From Setoptus koraiensis (Eukaryota > Arthropoda): 64,000 nt of DNA. The translations under genes were made by a program, and so were the position numbers. The DNA is taken from assembly GCA_048013815.1 (NCBI GenBank), contig CM106586.1:2046001-2110000 (forward strand), in the 5' to 3' direction. The notes beneath the pieces are model-generated. The model searched no databases and was not told the origin of the DNA. It saw only the letters and a program-made list of their open reading frames with translations. Of this stretch, positions 44,008 through 53,428 are shown one piece after another (the first letter of the stretch is position 1; every line of letters starts with the position of its first letter).

Positions 44008-44406
44008 ATGTCTTACGATGAAAGATGTTTCCATAACGGGTGGGACTTCATCCGAGCCTATGAAGAATACAAAAATTTAGACCAAGATATTGTGCCAGAA
44101 TCAGACAGGATCAGAATGACTGCTTTATTTAAGCAAGCGACTATGGGCGATATTGGAATTGAATGTAAATATCATCCATTAAAGATATTCGACAAGATGA
44201 TCTCAAATTTCAACTTGAGTTGACCTTTCTAGTCTTTTGTCTTTCCCGAAACAATGACAATTTAATCAGTGTCTCCGGACGATGGAACATATAAACAATG
44301 CCAAGAATGGAAATCGATCGCCGGAACACCCAAACACGAAGCCATGCTCTTGTATATGAATCTAGCTCGTGATTTGTGCATCAAATATTCATCGGACAGT
44401 AGTTAG
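44008..44406 (+). CDS. Acyl-CoA-binding protein, two exons
   Basis: Exon 1 is 44008-44164 and exon 2 is 44270-44406. The 105-bp intron has GTAAAT at the donor and ATCAG at the acceptor, and the split codon T+TG gives Leu. The product has 97 residues; single-domain ACBPs have 85-105. ACBP binds medium- and long-chain acyl-CoA esters in the cytosol. Visible: the helix-2 motif LFKQATMGDI (YKQATVGDI in vertebrates, here with Phe for Tyr), the EWKSIAGTPKHEAM segment matching WNELKGTSKEDAM, and YMNLARDLCIKYS matching YINKVEELKKKY. Several usually acidic or basic positions differ, so ligand preference may have shifted. No start other than 44008 gives a normal N terminus. Confidence 0.88.
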
Positions 44407-44618
44407 ATGACAGAAGTAGGAAGTTGAGAGTTGTTACAAATACACAGAAGAATAGAGCTGCTGTCGGCTATATCTAAACTATATTTCACATGTATGTGTA
44501 AATAAATTCAACTGTCAATTTATTTCGTTGGATCTACCTCGAAATACCTCTCTTGTTCCGACTTGCTCTAACAAACTCGTATTTGTTAATAACATTTAGT
44601 CCTCAGGTCCAGATTTAT

Positions 44619-44662
44619 TATAGAGAGAAAAAGCGAACGAGAGAGAGAGAGAACGAGAGTTT
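44619..44662. repeat. GA-rich simple repeat
   Basis: Interrupted GA dinucleotides, GAGAGAGAGAGA with AACGA breaks, upstream of the minisatellite and of ALG2. Confidence 0.8.
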
Positions 44663-44696
44663 TCGACTCACCTTCGGGTTGTGAGGCTGGCGGGGT

Positions 44697-44770
44697 CGCG
44701 GTTAGGGGTGTCAGGGGTGCCGGGGGTGCCGGGGGTGCCGAGGGTGCCGGGGTAGTGGGTGCCGAGGTGG
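44697..44770. repeat. GC-rich 9-bp minisatellite (GGGGGTGCC)
   Basis: About seven units of a 9-bp GGGGGTGCC-type motif with small variations, strongly purine-skewed and G-rich in a very AT-rich neighbourhood. The G runs could form a G-quadruplex. It lies next to a MITE fragment and about 330 bp upstream of the ALG2 start. Confidence 0.85.
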
Positions 44771-44786
44771 TTTGAATGTTGTACGA

Positions 44787-44912
44787 AAGAAGAAAAAACG
44801 AAACATTTATCGAGACACTTCAAGCTTTTTAATGCATTTTTCGGCTGATGCGAGCGCCCCTCGCGTCTTTCTATTGAACTACAGCTCAAGCTATTCGCAA
44901 ATTGCCACACGG
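44787..44912. mobile_element. Right half of the mariner-like MITE
   Basis: 126 bp almost identical to 15097-15222, with one difference seen (CTATTCGCAA here, CTATTGGCAA there), ending CACACGG next to TA (44913-44914). The left inverted repeat is missing, and the GC-rich minisatellite lies in its place. Its end is about 185 bp upstream of the ALG2 start codon, so it may form part of that promoter or 5' UTR. Confidence 0.88.
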
Positions 44913-45097
44913 TAGTTTCACAGTAAGTTGCACAGGGGAGTGCGCGTTCATGTATTTTTCCATAGCGTGCAGCGCCCCCTACAATAAATAAATAAAACCT
45001 ACAATTATATCGTGGAAATTCACAGGTGATGTTGTTAGTCCGCAAGACAGAATGCACATCTGCACCCAGATAATTTTATCAGACAAGCATCCTCACA

Positions 45098-46330
45098 ATG
45101 AAGAAGCAGTTTAAGGTGGCCTTTCTGCATTTAGATCTGGGAATCGGAGGAGCTGAGAGGCTTGTTGTCGATGCAGCATCAGCTCTCAAGCGACAGGAGG
45201 GATTCCAAGTGAAAATATACACAGCTCATCATGATCCAGGTCGTTGTTTTCCCGAAACAAATGGGGATCTGGATGTTCAAGTGATAGGAGGTTTTATACC
45301 AAGATCTATCCTGGGACATTTGATAGCTTTTATGGCCTACATGAGAATGATTTACATAGCCTTATATTTAGTTTATTTTTGTCCTCAATCTTACGATCTT
45401 TTTATCTGCGACCAAGTTTCAGCGTGTATACCGTTCCTTCACCTTTCCAAGAAGAAGGTTGTATTCTATTGTCATTTTCCGGATCAATTATTGACTCAAA
45501 GATCTAACAAATTTAAAGAGTTATATAGAAGGCCCCTGGACTGGTTCGAAGAGTACACAACAGGTAAAGCGGATACTATTTTGGTCAATTCACAATTCAC
45601 CGCTAAGATATTTAGGACGACTTTCAAGTCACTCAATAGCGTACAACTGCATACCCTCTATCCTTCTGTCAATTGTGAATTATTTCTTAACAACAGAGCA
45701 GTTGATAACTCAAGCGGTGGGGAGCCGAACATAAATCGCAAAATTTGCCGTTTTACGTTTTTATCGGTTAACAGGTACGAAAGAAAGAAGAATTTATCGC
45801 TAGCTATCCGAGCACTGTCAAAACTATATAATGATGATATGAATCTACCTGGTGCACTGGATGTCCATCTTAACATGGTTGGTGGCTATGATGAGCGCAT
45901 CGCAGAAAATGTAGAATACTTCGAGGAGTTGGTCCAACTGGCGTTTGATTTAAGTGTACGACCTAGAGTGACGTTCTTCAAATCACCAAGCGATCAGACA
46001 AAACTTGATCTATATCGTGACTGTGATGCAGTCATATACACCCCTGAAAATGAGCACTTTGGAATAGTTCCTCTGGAGGCGATGTTAATGGGGAAGCCAG
46101 TCATTGCTTGTGATAGCGGTGGACCTTTGGAAACGATTGTTCATGGTAAAACCGGATATCTGTGTCACCCCGACCCGGAATCATTTGCTGACAAGATGTT
46201 TGAGCTCTGTTCTAATACGACAAAGAGTCAACAGATGGGTATCGCGGCACGAGAGCACGTAATCAAGAATTTTTCTTTCAAGACTTTCCAAACCCAACTC
46301 GTTAGAGTCTGCCTACAAACAGCGAATTGA
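45098..46330 (+). CDS. ALG2: ALG2, alpha-1,3/1,6-mannosyltransferase
   Basis: 410 residues in one exon, the usual length. ALG2 adds the second and third mannose to the dolichol-linked oligosaccharide on the cytosolic face of the endoplasmic reticulum, for N-glycosylation. Visible: the GT4 N-terminal motif LDLGIGGAERLVVDAA (about residues 12-27), a hydrophobic membrane-associating segment about residues 78-100, KKNLSLAIRAL, and the donor-binding E-x7-E motif from Glu319 to Glu327 (NEHFGIVPLEAM), followed by GGPLETI. An ATTAAA signal lies at about 46388. It is convergent with the 72-residue gene. Confidence 0.95.
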   Translation: MKKQFKVAFLHLDLGIGGAERLVVDAASALKRQEGFQVKIYTAHHDPGRCFPETNGDLDVQVIGGFIPRSILGHLIAFMAYMRMIYIALYLVYFCPQSYDLFICDQVSACIPFLHLSKKKVVFYCHFPDQLLTQRSNKFKELYRRPLDWFEEYTTGKADTILVNSQFTAKIFRTTFKSLNSVQLHTLYPSVNCELFLNNRAVDNSSGGEPNINRKICRFTFLSVNRYERKKNLSLAIRALSKLYNDDMNLPGALDVHLNMVGGYDERIAENVEYFEELVQLAFDLSVRPRVTFFKSPSDQTKLDLYRDCDAVIYTPENEHFGIVPLEAMLMGKPVIACDSGGPLETIVHGKTGYLCHPDPESFADKMFELCSNTTKSQQMGIAAREHVIKNFSFKTFQTQLVRVCLQTAN

Positions 46331-46441
46331 ATATATCCTTCTTTGTCACTCTCTCGATTGTTTATAAATTAGATGACTAGAATTCGATTAAAGTCTAAAG
46401 CTGATAAATTCACCTTATTTATTAGTTTTGTTGCTGTTGCT

Positions 46442-46660
46442 TCAATTTTTTCCTCTATTTCTTCTTTCTATCCAATAGATTTCAATTTTTTCAGAAAATG
46501 AGACACTTTTCTTTTTCGGTTTGGTTGGTTGGTTGTTGGTTTCGGTCGGCTCCGGTCCCGGTATTTGGTCCGAAAATTGCCTAAATAGTTGGGCCATTTC
46601 TAAAAATAATTGTTCTAGTTTTTCTAGTTGTTTAACGACGTTGGCACGATCAAAATCCAT
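46442..46660 (-). CDS. 72-residue protein with a PP1-docking-like KSVSF motif
   Basis: The N-terminal half (residues 1-33) is an amphipathic helix (LEKLEQLFLEMAQLFRQF); then comes a Pro/Thr/Asn-rich linker, and a C-terminal segment KKKSVSFSEKIEIYWIERR. KSVSFSEKIEIYWI fits the RVxF protein-phosphatase-1 docking pattern and resembles the KVTFSEKVTVYY-type core of PPP1R15 (GADD34/CReP) proteins, which steer PP1 to eIF2alpha. The eIF2alpha-binding part that follows in PPP1R15 is absent. An AATAAA signal on the minus strand (about 46418) follows the stop. It lies 151 bp behind NSUN2 on the same strand, so it could be a separate gene, a second cistron, or an ORF in the NSUN2 3' UTR. Confidence 0.6.
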   Translation of the reverse strand: MDFDRANVVKQLEKLEQLFLEMAQLFRQFSDQIPGPEPTETNNQPTKPKKKSVSFSEKIEIYWIERRNRGKN

Positions 46661-46811
46661 TGTGAAATGAATGTATAATAAAAAAGAGAAAAAAGAAGAA
46701 AAATCTAGAACTCGATTAAATTGTACAAAACAGTTTCTTATGAAGACAAAGTGATTGTCATTTTGATCATAGCGTCGATATTGGTCGTTGTTATTAGTAA
46801 CAAGTTAGTTA

Positions 46812-48920
46812 TTACACAGCAGGTTCATTTGACGTCTTCACGGGAAGCTGTTGAGGAATATCGATTCCGGCAATCGCTCCAAGATGAGACCGGTAATTGT
46901 TACACACGTACAGCGTGATAGTTTTTTGACCTCTCCAGGCGGCGAGTGGTAGGTCCATTTTCTCTTCAGAATCTTTGTCATCATGCTTGTACATGAGAAT
47001 GATGCTTCCGTAATCTAATTTCTCAAATTTCTCCTGAGCCAAGATATTGAATTCTTCAAAAGAGACGCCTCGGTCGTTTAATAGTAAGGTGAGATCAGGT
47101 TTATAAATTTCAACACACATATCCACGTTGATGTAAGGTAATAGACAATCGATACCATCTTGACATATTCTATATCCGGGGCCTGTTTTTGGATCGGAGC
47201 GACAAAATAATCTTACTCCACTATTGATTATCTTCACAGATTGATTTGAGTTCGTCTCTTGGTTAACAGAAATGAAATCTTTAGCTGATTTGGACACAAG
47301 ATAGATATGCCGCTTCCTGCCCTCTGTGCAGCGATGGACGAGCTGACCATAGGGAAACTTATCGTCTATTCTGTAAGCCTTTTTAATTGCCTGCCAGTCA
47401 GAGTCATTCTCATCAATGAAGATGAATGGATCTTCTTTAAAACCAGTGAATTTCATCTTCTTCTTCGATTTTTTTAAGCTTTGTTCGTCTGTCTTAGGAT
47501 CGTTCAAATAGTCCGAGTTGGTTTCCTTTTTTTTTTCAGCTAAATCTTCTTCCCACGGTAGATACTCTCCAACTTTGCGCAAAACTGCAACAAAAAATCC
47601 TCCTGTGTTTTGCAAATGAGGCAGTATCCTTATGCACCTCTCTAAGTTGAAACATTTAGCTGTTTCGGGACTCGGTGGAAACAAATTAGCTGTGACCTGA
47701 GTAGCATACTCGGGGGGGACATCAGAATGATTATCAATGATTTTCATATCTTTGCCCATGACGGTCCATTTACTCAAACCAGGAATAAATTTTAAATCAC
47801 TTATCCTGTTGCCAACATCTTCAAGAACAACACTTCCCTTACATATAGACAATAAAGACGATATGACAGCTTCGTCTTCAGTTGGATTGAAACTACATGT
47901 AGAATATACAAGGAGACCACCTTTCTTCAATAACTCCAAGCCCCTCTTCGCAATCTTATGTTGTACTCCGTGGAAGTTGTTAGAATTTGCGACGTTCCAT
48001 TTTTTCCAAACATCTAGATTTTTCCTTATTGTTCCATCGCCAGAGCACGGAACATCACACAAAACTCTGTCAAATTTTAAAGGAACTGTCTTCTGGCTCT
48101 GAGTGTCTACGGTGAAAAGAGGTGGCATTTTTGCCGCATCTTGATTTATGATAACGCAATTCGGTGAGTTTAGACGACTCGATTGATGCACAAGTAAGTA
48201 GCATCGCTTATTGTCTACGTCATTAGCAATGACAACTCCGTCTTTGAGGCCTCGATTTGGTTTTTTCGATAATGTATCACTTGCGTAAATATCATGCTGT
48301 AAATATTCAATCAATTGAGCTGTCTTGGAACCGGGTGCAGCACACATGTCGAGAATCGTTTGTCCTTTGTGGACATCCAACAAAAGTGGTGGTAACATAG
48401 AGACGGATTCTTGTCGGCTAATAAAACCAGTTTCTGTTTCAGCAATCAGAAATTTATGAAGTTGCTCTAGAATTGGAGATTTTCTTATATCGATGCGACT
48501 ATAGTTCATCTGCCATGCTAAATGGTTCGGGTACCAGCCGAGACATTGAAGTATAGGCTTGGACGAAGAGTTGTTCGAGATGCCCTCTTGATTGAGAACG
48601 ATAGATATATCATCTTGGTTAGTCAGTTTGGACGCATCTGTAGTAAGTAAACTTTCAAATTTATGCCCTTCAACGAGATCGCGTAGTATTCGTGCCTGTA
48701 CTGTACAGAACGTGTTTATCCTAAATGATGCAGGCAATGGTTCTAATAGTGATGCGGTGAATCGTGTCCATTCATCTGATGATAACATATTTTGTGCCTT
48801 GTAATAAGCAACAAAGTTATCATTTTTCTTCTCTATCGGAATGTAGTCATGACGCACTACCTTACTCTCCTTGGCTTTTCCACGGACCCTTTTGCGCGAT
48901 CTATTTTTGTTTGTCCTCAT
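46812..48920 (-). CDS. NSUN2: NSUN2-type RNA cytosine-C5 methyltransferase
   Basis: 702 residues, one exon (human NSUN2 has 767). NSUN2 methylates C5 of cytosines in tRNAs and other RNAs, using S-adenosylmethionine, mainly in the nucleus. Visible: a basic N terminus (NRSRKRVRGKAKES), SAM-binding motif DMCAAPGSKTAQL (about residues 189-201), DVPCSGDGTIRKN (about 288-300) with one catalytic Cys, and YSTCSFNPTEDEAV (about 338-351) with the other. The C-terminal part has the NSUN2-specific PUA-like region. It is divergent from NELF-A. Confidence 0.94.
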   Translation of the reverse strand: MRTNKNRSRKRVRGKAKESKVVRHDYIPIEKKNDNFVAYYKAQNMLSSDEWTRFTASLLEPLPASFRINTFCTVQARILRDLVEGHKFESLLTTDASKLTNQDDISIVLNQEGISNNSSSKPILQCLGWYPNHLAWQMNYSRIDIRKSPILEQLHKFLIAETETGFISRQESVSMLPPLLLDVHKGQTILDMCAAPGSKTAQLIEYLQHDIYASDTLSKKPNRGLKDGVVIANDVDNKRCYLLVHQSSRLNSPNCVIINQDAAKMPPLFTVDTQSQKTVPLKFDRVLCDVPCSGDGTIRKNLDVWKKWNVANSNNFHGVQHKIAKRGLELLKKGGLLVYSTCSFNPTEDEAVISSLLSICKGSVVLEDVGNRISDLKFIPGLSKWTVMGKDMKIIDNHSDVPPEYATQVTANLFPPSPETAKCFNLERCIRILPHLQNTGGFFVAVLRKVGEYLPWEEDLAEKKKETNSDYLNDPKTDEQSLKKSKKKMKFTGFKEDPFIFIDENDSDWQAIKKAYRIDDKFPYGQLVHRCTEGRKRHIYLVSKSAKDFISVNQETNSNQSVKIINSGVRLFCRSDPKTGPGYRICQDGIDCLLPYINVDMCVEIYKPDLTLLLNDRGVSFEEFNILAQEKFEKLDYGSIILMYKHDDKDSEEKMDLPLAAWRGQKTITLYVCNNYRSHLGAIAGIDIPQQLPVKTSNEPAV

Positions 48921-49526
48921 GATTGGTGATTATTAATTATTGTTAGTATGTGCTTGCAGGGCTATTCATAAAATATTTATAGTGTATAATAGAGGCTCGC
49001 AAATACGAGAGAATATTAGAAAACGTTAGCTAGTATATTCGAAATCAAGTAACACGTGGATCTAATGGTCGTGAGGACAGGCGCGGCTGCAATGCCGACA
49101 TAATTGGGTATAGTATAGAGGGCGTGCATATTCTGAGCAATACCTCGGCTTGGCCTATAAGAATTGCGTTAGATTTGATACTATTGCGAACGTACAGTAG
49201 CCGAGATACTATTCATTTGGTCAACTCAACTTATCTTCGAATGATGAAGATAGGATCCCAATAAGTTTTATATTCATCCCAACGAATATAAAACTTATTC
49301 AATGACTCTAAACCTGTGTACCTGTGTTCAAGGTACAACTGTTTGTGCGCATCGAATGTCTACCTGAACAGATGGGCATGCGGATGCTTGAGAAAACGGG
49401 CCATATGTGCTCTTTTACAAGTTAGATGCAATTATAAATGAAACAATATTATAAAAAGATTATTTTATTAATCGAAATGATATTTCATATTCCATACAGT
49501 TGACACTTCAAAACATATTCCTCCAA
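48921..49526. promoter_or_regulatory. Divergent region between NSUN2 and NELF-A
   Basis: About 600 bp between two start codons facing away from each other, so a shared promoter region is likely. A short inverted repeat (TTTATATTCATCCCAACG/CGAATATAAA) lies near 49266-49290. A possible 3' splice site (TTCCATACAG) ends at 49499, which would allow a 5' UTR exon for NELF-A. Confidence 0.4.
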
Positions 49527-50333
49527 ATGGGTGCTAGAGATATCGACACCTCTTTATGGCTACATAACAAATTAGGGACTAGCAATGATCAATGGAGTGG
49601 CACCACCATCGTATCACAATTAAACCAGGATCTTCTCAGAAATATCAGAGACTGCTTTACAGAGTTGCAACCCCAAGTCAAGATAAAAATACTTCTCTCG
49701 AGTATGCACATAGCTCGCAAAAATGTCGAAGAATGGAGGCACCAGTTAAATGAGATATTCGAGTTAGCTGTGGTAGATTCAGATCAATGGGTTTCCACAA
49801 TAGCTGAGTTATTGAAAACTTACCCAGAGAATTTCCAGATCAACTTGCAGATTGAAGAAAATGGAAAAGTTTTCACTGAGCTGATATCCGACCTGAAAAA
49901 GCTGGTCAAGAAAAGTGACTCCGACAGAGTAATGTTGCCCATGGAATGCCTTTATCTTAATAAAAATGCCATGACAGCGCTAGTTGGTTCACTAAGTCCC
50001 ATGGAGAAGCATTTCACTTTGATTCGTAAGCCAAAATCAGCTGCTCTGAGGGCCGAACTTCTGCAGCGCTCTAGTGACGCAGTTAGCGGAAGAAAGAGTG
50101 GTGTCGGACCTATGATTCCCATAAGATGTAGAGGGGTGACTGGCGACTCGACACCATTGCGCGCCATATCCACTAAAAGTATTCTCCCCTACGCTAGTAA
50201 ATCGAAGACGAAACAATCGCTAAAGCCGAGGGATGGTGGTATCAAGCTTCTGGATATAGCTGAACAGCCTTTGAGTGCGAAGGAGGCCAAACGACGAAAG
50301 AAGACCGTGTCGGAAGAAACGAAGGAAGAATAG
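49527..50333 (+). CDS. NELFA: NELF-A (negative elongation factor subunit A), short form
   Basis: 268 residues from the ATG at 49527. NELF-A is part of the complex that holds RNA polymerase II at promoter-proximal pause sites. Visible: MGARDIDTSLWLHNKLG at the start, matching the human start, a helical HDAg-like domain with PMECLYLNKNAMTALVGSLSP (about residues 141-161), HFTLIRKPKSAALRAELLQ (about 166-184), and GGIKLLDIAEQPLSAKEAKRRKKT at the end. Human NELF-A has 528 residues and goes on with a Pro/Thr-rich linker and a conserved C-terminal block; both are absent. Acinus starts its 3' end 120 bp later on the other strand, leaving no room for that region without splicing. Confidence 0.9.
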   Translation: MGARDIDTSLWLHNKLGTSNDQWSGTTIVSQLNQDLLRNIRDCFTELQPQVKIKILLSSMHIARKNVEEWRHQLNEIFELAVVDSDQWVSTIAELLKTYPENFQINLQIEENGKVFTELISDLKKLVKKSDSDRVMLPMECLYLNKNAMTALVGSLSPMEKHFTLIRKPKSAALRAELLQRSSDAVSGRKSGVGPMIPIRCRGVTGDSTPLRAISTKSILPYASKSKTKQSLKPRDGGIKLLDIAEQPLSAKEAKRRKKTVSEETKEE

Positions 50334-50455
50334 AATTCTTAGAAATCGCACGTACGAATGTATCAAACTGAGAAACGTGAATATATGTGAATTTTGTGTA
50401 TGTTTATATTATGTTTTTATATTTAGGCGCTTTCTGATATAGATGTGCAATCTAA

Positions 50456-53428
50456 TTAGTACAAGGGTCTTGGGCGGTGTGCTCCTCTAAAGCGGTCTTC
50501 ATTTCCATCTCTCGAACGACTTCGAGACCTACGGGGTAGAAGAGTGCGAGATATAGGAAGATTTGAACCACGATTAAGAAGTGACGGGCCAGTGTTGGGA
50601 TATATTGATCCTACTTGCTGTTGTCTACTCATCCATGGTTGCCTGCCAGGGGATACTCGAGATTGGTAACCTTGTGGCTCACGCCGAGTAGGATAATATG
50701 ATTGATTTTTTGTCTGTATAGGTGAGATTTGTCGTATACGCGAGCCGCGATCCCTAGGAATGATGCGCGGTGGTGATCGAGATGGTCTTGGACGCATTGG
50801 AGATCTTGCAGAGTGACTCTGTCGAAATTTCGGGGGTGTCCTGGAAGTACTTCGCGACTTGGATTTTCTTCTAGGCGAGATTCGCCGCCTTCTTCGCGAT
50901 CGCGAAGAGGACCCTGAAGAAACTTCAGAGCTTGATCTATATACTGTCTTAGATGGAGGCGAAGTGCGACGCGGCCTACGGGGAGACCTAGACCTTCTAG
51001 ACTCTGATAGCTTGCGTCTCGGTGATGGACTATTTCGTCTTCTAGAAACACTCGCGTGAACTTTTTTATGACCTGATGTGTTTCTATCGTCTCTACTACG
51101 GATATCACCGGGACCAGAAGAAAGATGCTTCTGCTCTCTCTTCTTTCTCATTTCTTCTCGATATTTCTCTCTCTCCGCAATTTGTTCCTCACTCAAGGGT
51201 AACCAAAAGATACAGGGTGTTGCCACGGTCTTCTTGAACAAGTCATCCAGCATCTTCACGGTAGATTTACCGTTTTCTTCGTTGTCTGCTTGATTACTGT
51301 CACCATGCTGTCGCTTGGAGTTCTCAGGTGATCTTGATGTGTGCTTACGTTTGTGATTCAGTTCGTCTTCTGCGACTCTTTCACCGAGCCTATTCCTCAG
51401 GCTATCTTTATTTGTTTTCATTGTCTCCGACTTAAGTTTTCCCTCGCCAGGAATGTCATCCTCGAGCTTGCCACCTAGTCTGTCGGCCATAATTGACTTG
51501 GAAGTAGTGCTCGCTGCGACAGCGTTGCTGTCGTCTTGGTCATCGTTAGTACTGGCTTCATTGTTAACCTCTTTAATATTGGCATCCTCGACCGGTTTGG
51601 GACGATCCATAAGCAGATAATTGTCCAAGTCTTCCACTGTTAGGAAGTCTACATTTAATGTTTTGAGGTTAGATGAAGGCCATTGCTGACCGTGCAAAAA
51701 TTCACGAGAGATCTTGGCGGCTTCTACGCTCTCATATTGTACGCAACATTTTGATTTTACTCTATCTGTCCAAAATCTTCCGTCAATTATGGGGCCGTGT
51801 TTAGTCAAGACTTCTTTCAGTTGCCCCAATGTGAAAGGCCTCACTAGATTCTGTATAAAAAGGACTGGGCTAGGTTCATTCTTAGCGGGCGTTGCCGATC
51901 GTCCTGATGAATCTTCTTCTGAGGTGTCCTTCAACTTAATCTGTTCGTCTTGTATTTGATTGATTTTATCGTTCGAATCAGTAGTGGCTGTTTTTGAAAC
52001 ATCTTCATTAGAGCTATCTTTACTCTCAACTTTGAAAGATGAACCGATCAAGTCATCTTTCATATCTTCATCTGTACCAATGAGGTTATTAAGCGAAATA
52101 TCATCTTTAACCTCGATAATTGGTGCATCATTTACTTTGTTGGATTGTTTAGTAGAACTATTTGTGTCTAGATCTGGTATCAATTCCAGGAGCTTTTGCG
52201 ATGAGAGGCCTCTATTTAACATAGATGACTGCTGCTTTGATGAATCATTGTCAGTCTTAGACGACCAGCGGCGTTTCTTATCTTTTTTCAACCTTTGTGT
52301 GGGTTCTGTCTTGGCAGAGTCTTTAGTTTCATCGCCATTGGACTGCGCTGGAGCGTTTGGAGTTTCCGAAGTTACAACTACAGTATCAGTTGCACTATCT
52401 AAGTTAGAGGATCGGTTTTCAATCATACATGAGTTCTCATTTGAGTTAGACTTGGCTGTAGATGAGAAATCGAGATCATCTGCAGGTTCCTTGATTTGCA
52501 ATTTGTGAATTTGGCTATCATTTTGCGGTATGTCAGACTCAACCTCGAGATGTTGCTGACTCGTTTCATCGTTCCTTGTTATTTCATGAGAATATGATGA
52601 TGTATTGGATGGATCATTTGTTTTAGATACTTCCGATTCTTCGGCATTATCGTTTGTGGCTACCGACAACCCTATAGTCTTATTTGCTTCAGAGTCTTGG
52701 ATCTGATCAATCGATACGTTAGTAGTTTCAGGAGTGGCGATCCTTTCATCAGAAGTTTGCGCTATGTCATTGATTGTCTGGTCGTTGCACTTCGCGTCTG
52801 CATCGTCTTCAGTCAGCTTGTCCTGTATTTGCGTTATTTGGCTCGGCACAACTTCTATGCTCGTGTCCAGCTTTGAAGGATGCGAGTCAAGAGCAGGATT
52901 AAGTTCTTGATTCACCCTCATGTCGATCGGTGGCTGATTGTTTATGGCATCCTCGGAATCAAGTTGTTGATGCTCAGTAGAAGACTGAGAAACAAAAGTT
53001 TGCTGATAATGCTGCTTCTGTGGGTGCTGCTGCAGATCAAGGGGTTCACTCATCATAACTTGATGCAGTTGTTGCAGTTGTTGTTTTTGTTGTATATCAA
53101 AGTTTGGAGATATAGTGTAAGGAGGGTGTTGTGATTGTTGATGTTGCTGTAGCTGATCAATTCGTTGTTGTATTAACAATTGCTGATTAGCAATGACGTT
53201 ATCATCTATAGATTGAGGCAAATTATCATGTACGTGATGTTGCTCAAATTGATTGGTATGTGAGGTCTGACCAGATGAGGTTCTCAAAATTGCTGCACGC
53301 AGTCGGTCAATCAGCTCTTTCTTATTGCCTGATTTTGTAAGTGATCTTTTAGTGAGCTCGTCTCTCAATTCAGCTACCTTAAGGCTGGATATAGGTCTGC
53401 CTAAAGCTTCAACACATTCGTCGTCCAT
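50456..53428 (-). CDS. ACIN1: Acinus, RNA-binding ASAP/EJC protein
   Basis: 990 residues in one exon. Acinus joins RNPS1 and SAP18 in the ASAP complex and works with the exon junction complex in splicing and apoptotic chromatin changes. Domains in order: SAP motif (about residues 12-48, SSLKVAELRDELTKRSL), Gln-rich region (about 80-165), long acidic Ser/Asp-rich disordered part, RRM (about 515-595, VLFIQNLVRPFTLGQLKEVL), RSB motif that binds RNPS1 (about 720-755, LDDLFKKTVATPCIFWLPLS), and an Arg/Ser-rich C terminus (about 770-990). All the family parts are present. It is convergent with NELF-A. Confidence 0.94.
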   Translation of the reverse strand: MDDECVEALGRPISSLKVAELRDELTKRSLTKSGNKKELIDRLRAAILRTSSGQTSHTNQFEQHHVHDNLPQSIDDNVIANQQLLIQQRIDQLQQHQQSQHPPYTISPNFDIQQKQQLQQLHQVMMSEPLDLQQHPQKQHYQQTFVSQSSTEHQQLDSEDAINNQPPIDMRVNQELNPALDSHPSKLDTSIEVVPSQITQIQDKLTEDDADAKCNDQTINDIAQTSDERIATPETTNVSIDQIQDSEANKTIGLSVATNDNAEESEVSKTNDPSNTSSYSHEITRNDETSQQHLEVESDIPQNDSQIHKLQIKEPADDLDFSSTAKSNSNENSCMIENRSSNLDSATDTVVVTSETPNAPAQSNGDETKDSAKTEPTQRLKKDKKRRWSSKTDNDSSKQQSSMLNRGLSSQKLLELIPDLDTNSSTKQSNKVNDAPIIEVKDDISLNNLIGTDEDMKDDLIGSSFKVESKDSSNEDVSKTATTDSNDKINQIQDEQIKLKDTSEEDSSGRSATPAKNEPSPVLFIQNLVRPFTLGQLKEVLTKHGPIIDGRFWTDRVKSKCCVQYESVEAAKISREFLHGQQWPSSNLKTLNVDFLTVEDLDNYLLMDRPKPVEDANIKEVNNEASTNDDQDDSNAVAASTTSKSIMADRLGGKLEDDIPGEGKLKSETMKTNKDSLRNRLGERVAEDELNHKRKHTSRSPENSKRQHGDSNQADNEENGKSTVKMLDDLFKKTVATPCIFWLPLSEEQIAEREKYREEMRKKREQKHLSSGPGDIRSRDDRNTSGHKKVHASVSRRRNSPSPRRKLSESRRSRSPRRPRRTSPPSKTVYRSSSEVSSGSSSRSRRRRRISPRRKSKSRSTSRTPPKFRQSHSARSPMRPRPSRSPPRIIPRDRGSRIRQISPIQTKNQSYYPTRREPQGYQSRVSPGRQPWMSRQQQVGSIYPNTGPSLLNRGSNLPISRTLLPRRSRSRSRDGNEDRFRGAHRPRPLY

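Noticed and set aside
49500-49526. Upstream TTG-initiated extension of NELF-A
   Set aside because: Starts at a non-ATG codon; the human-like N terminus begins at the ATG at 49527. The preceding AG may be a splice acceptor of a 5' UTR exon.
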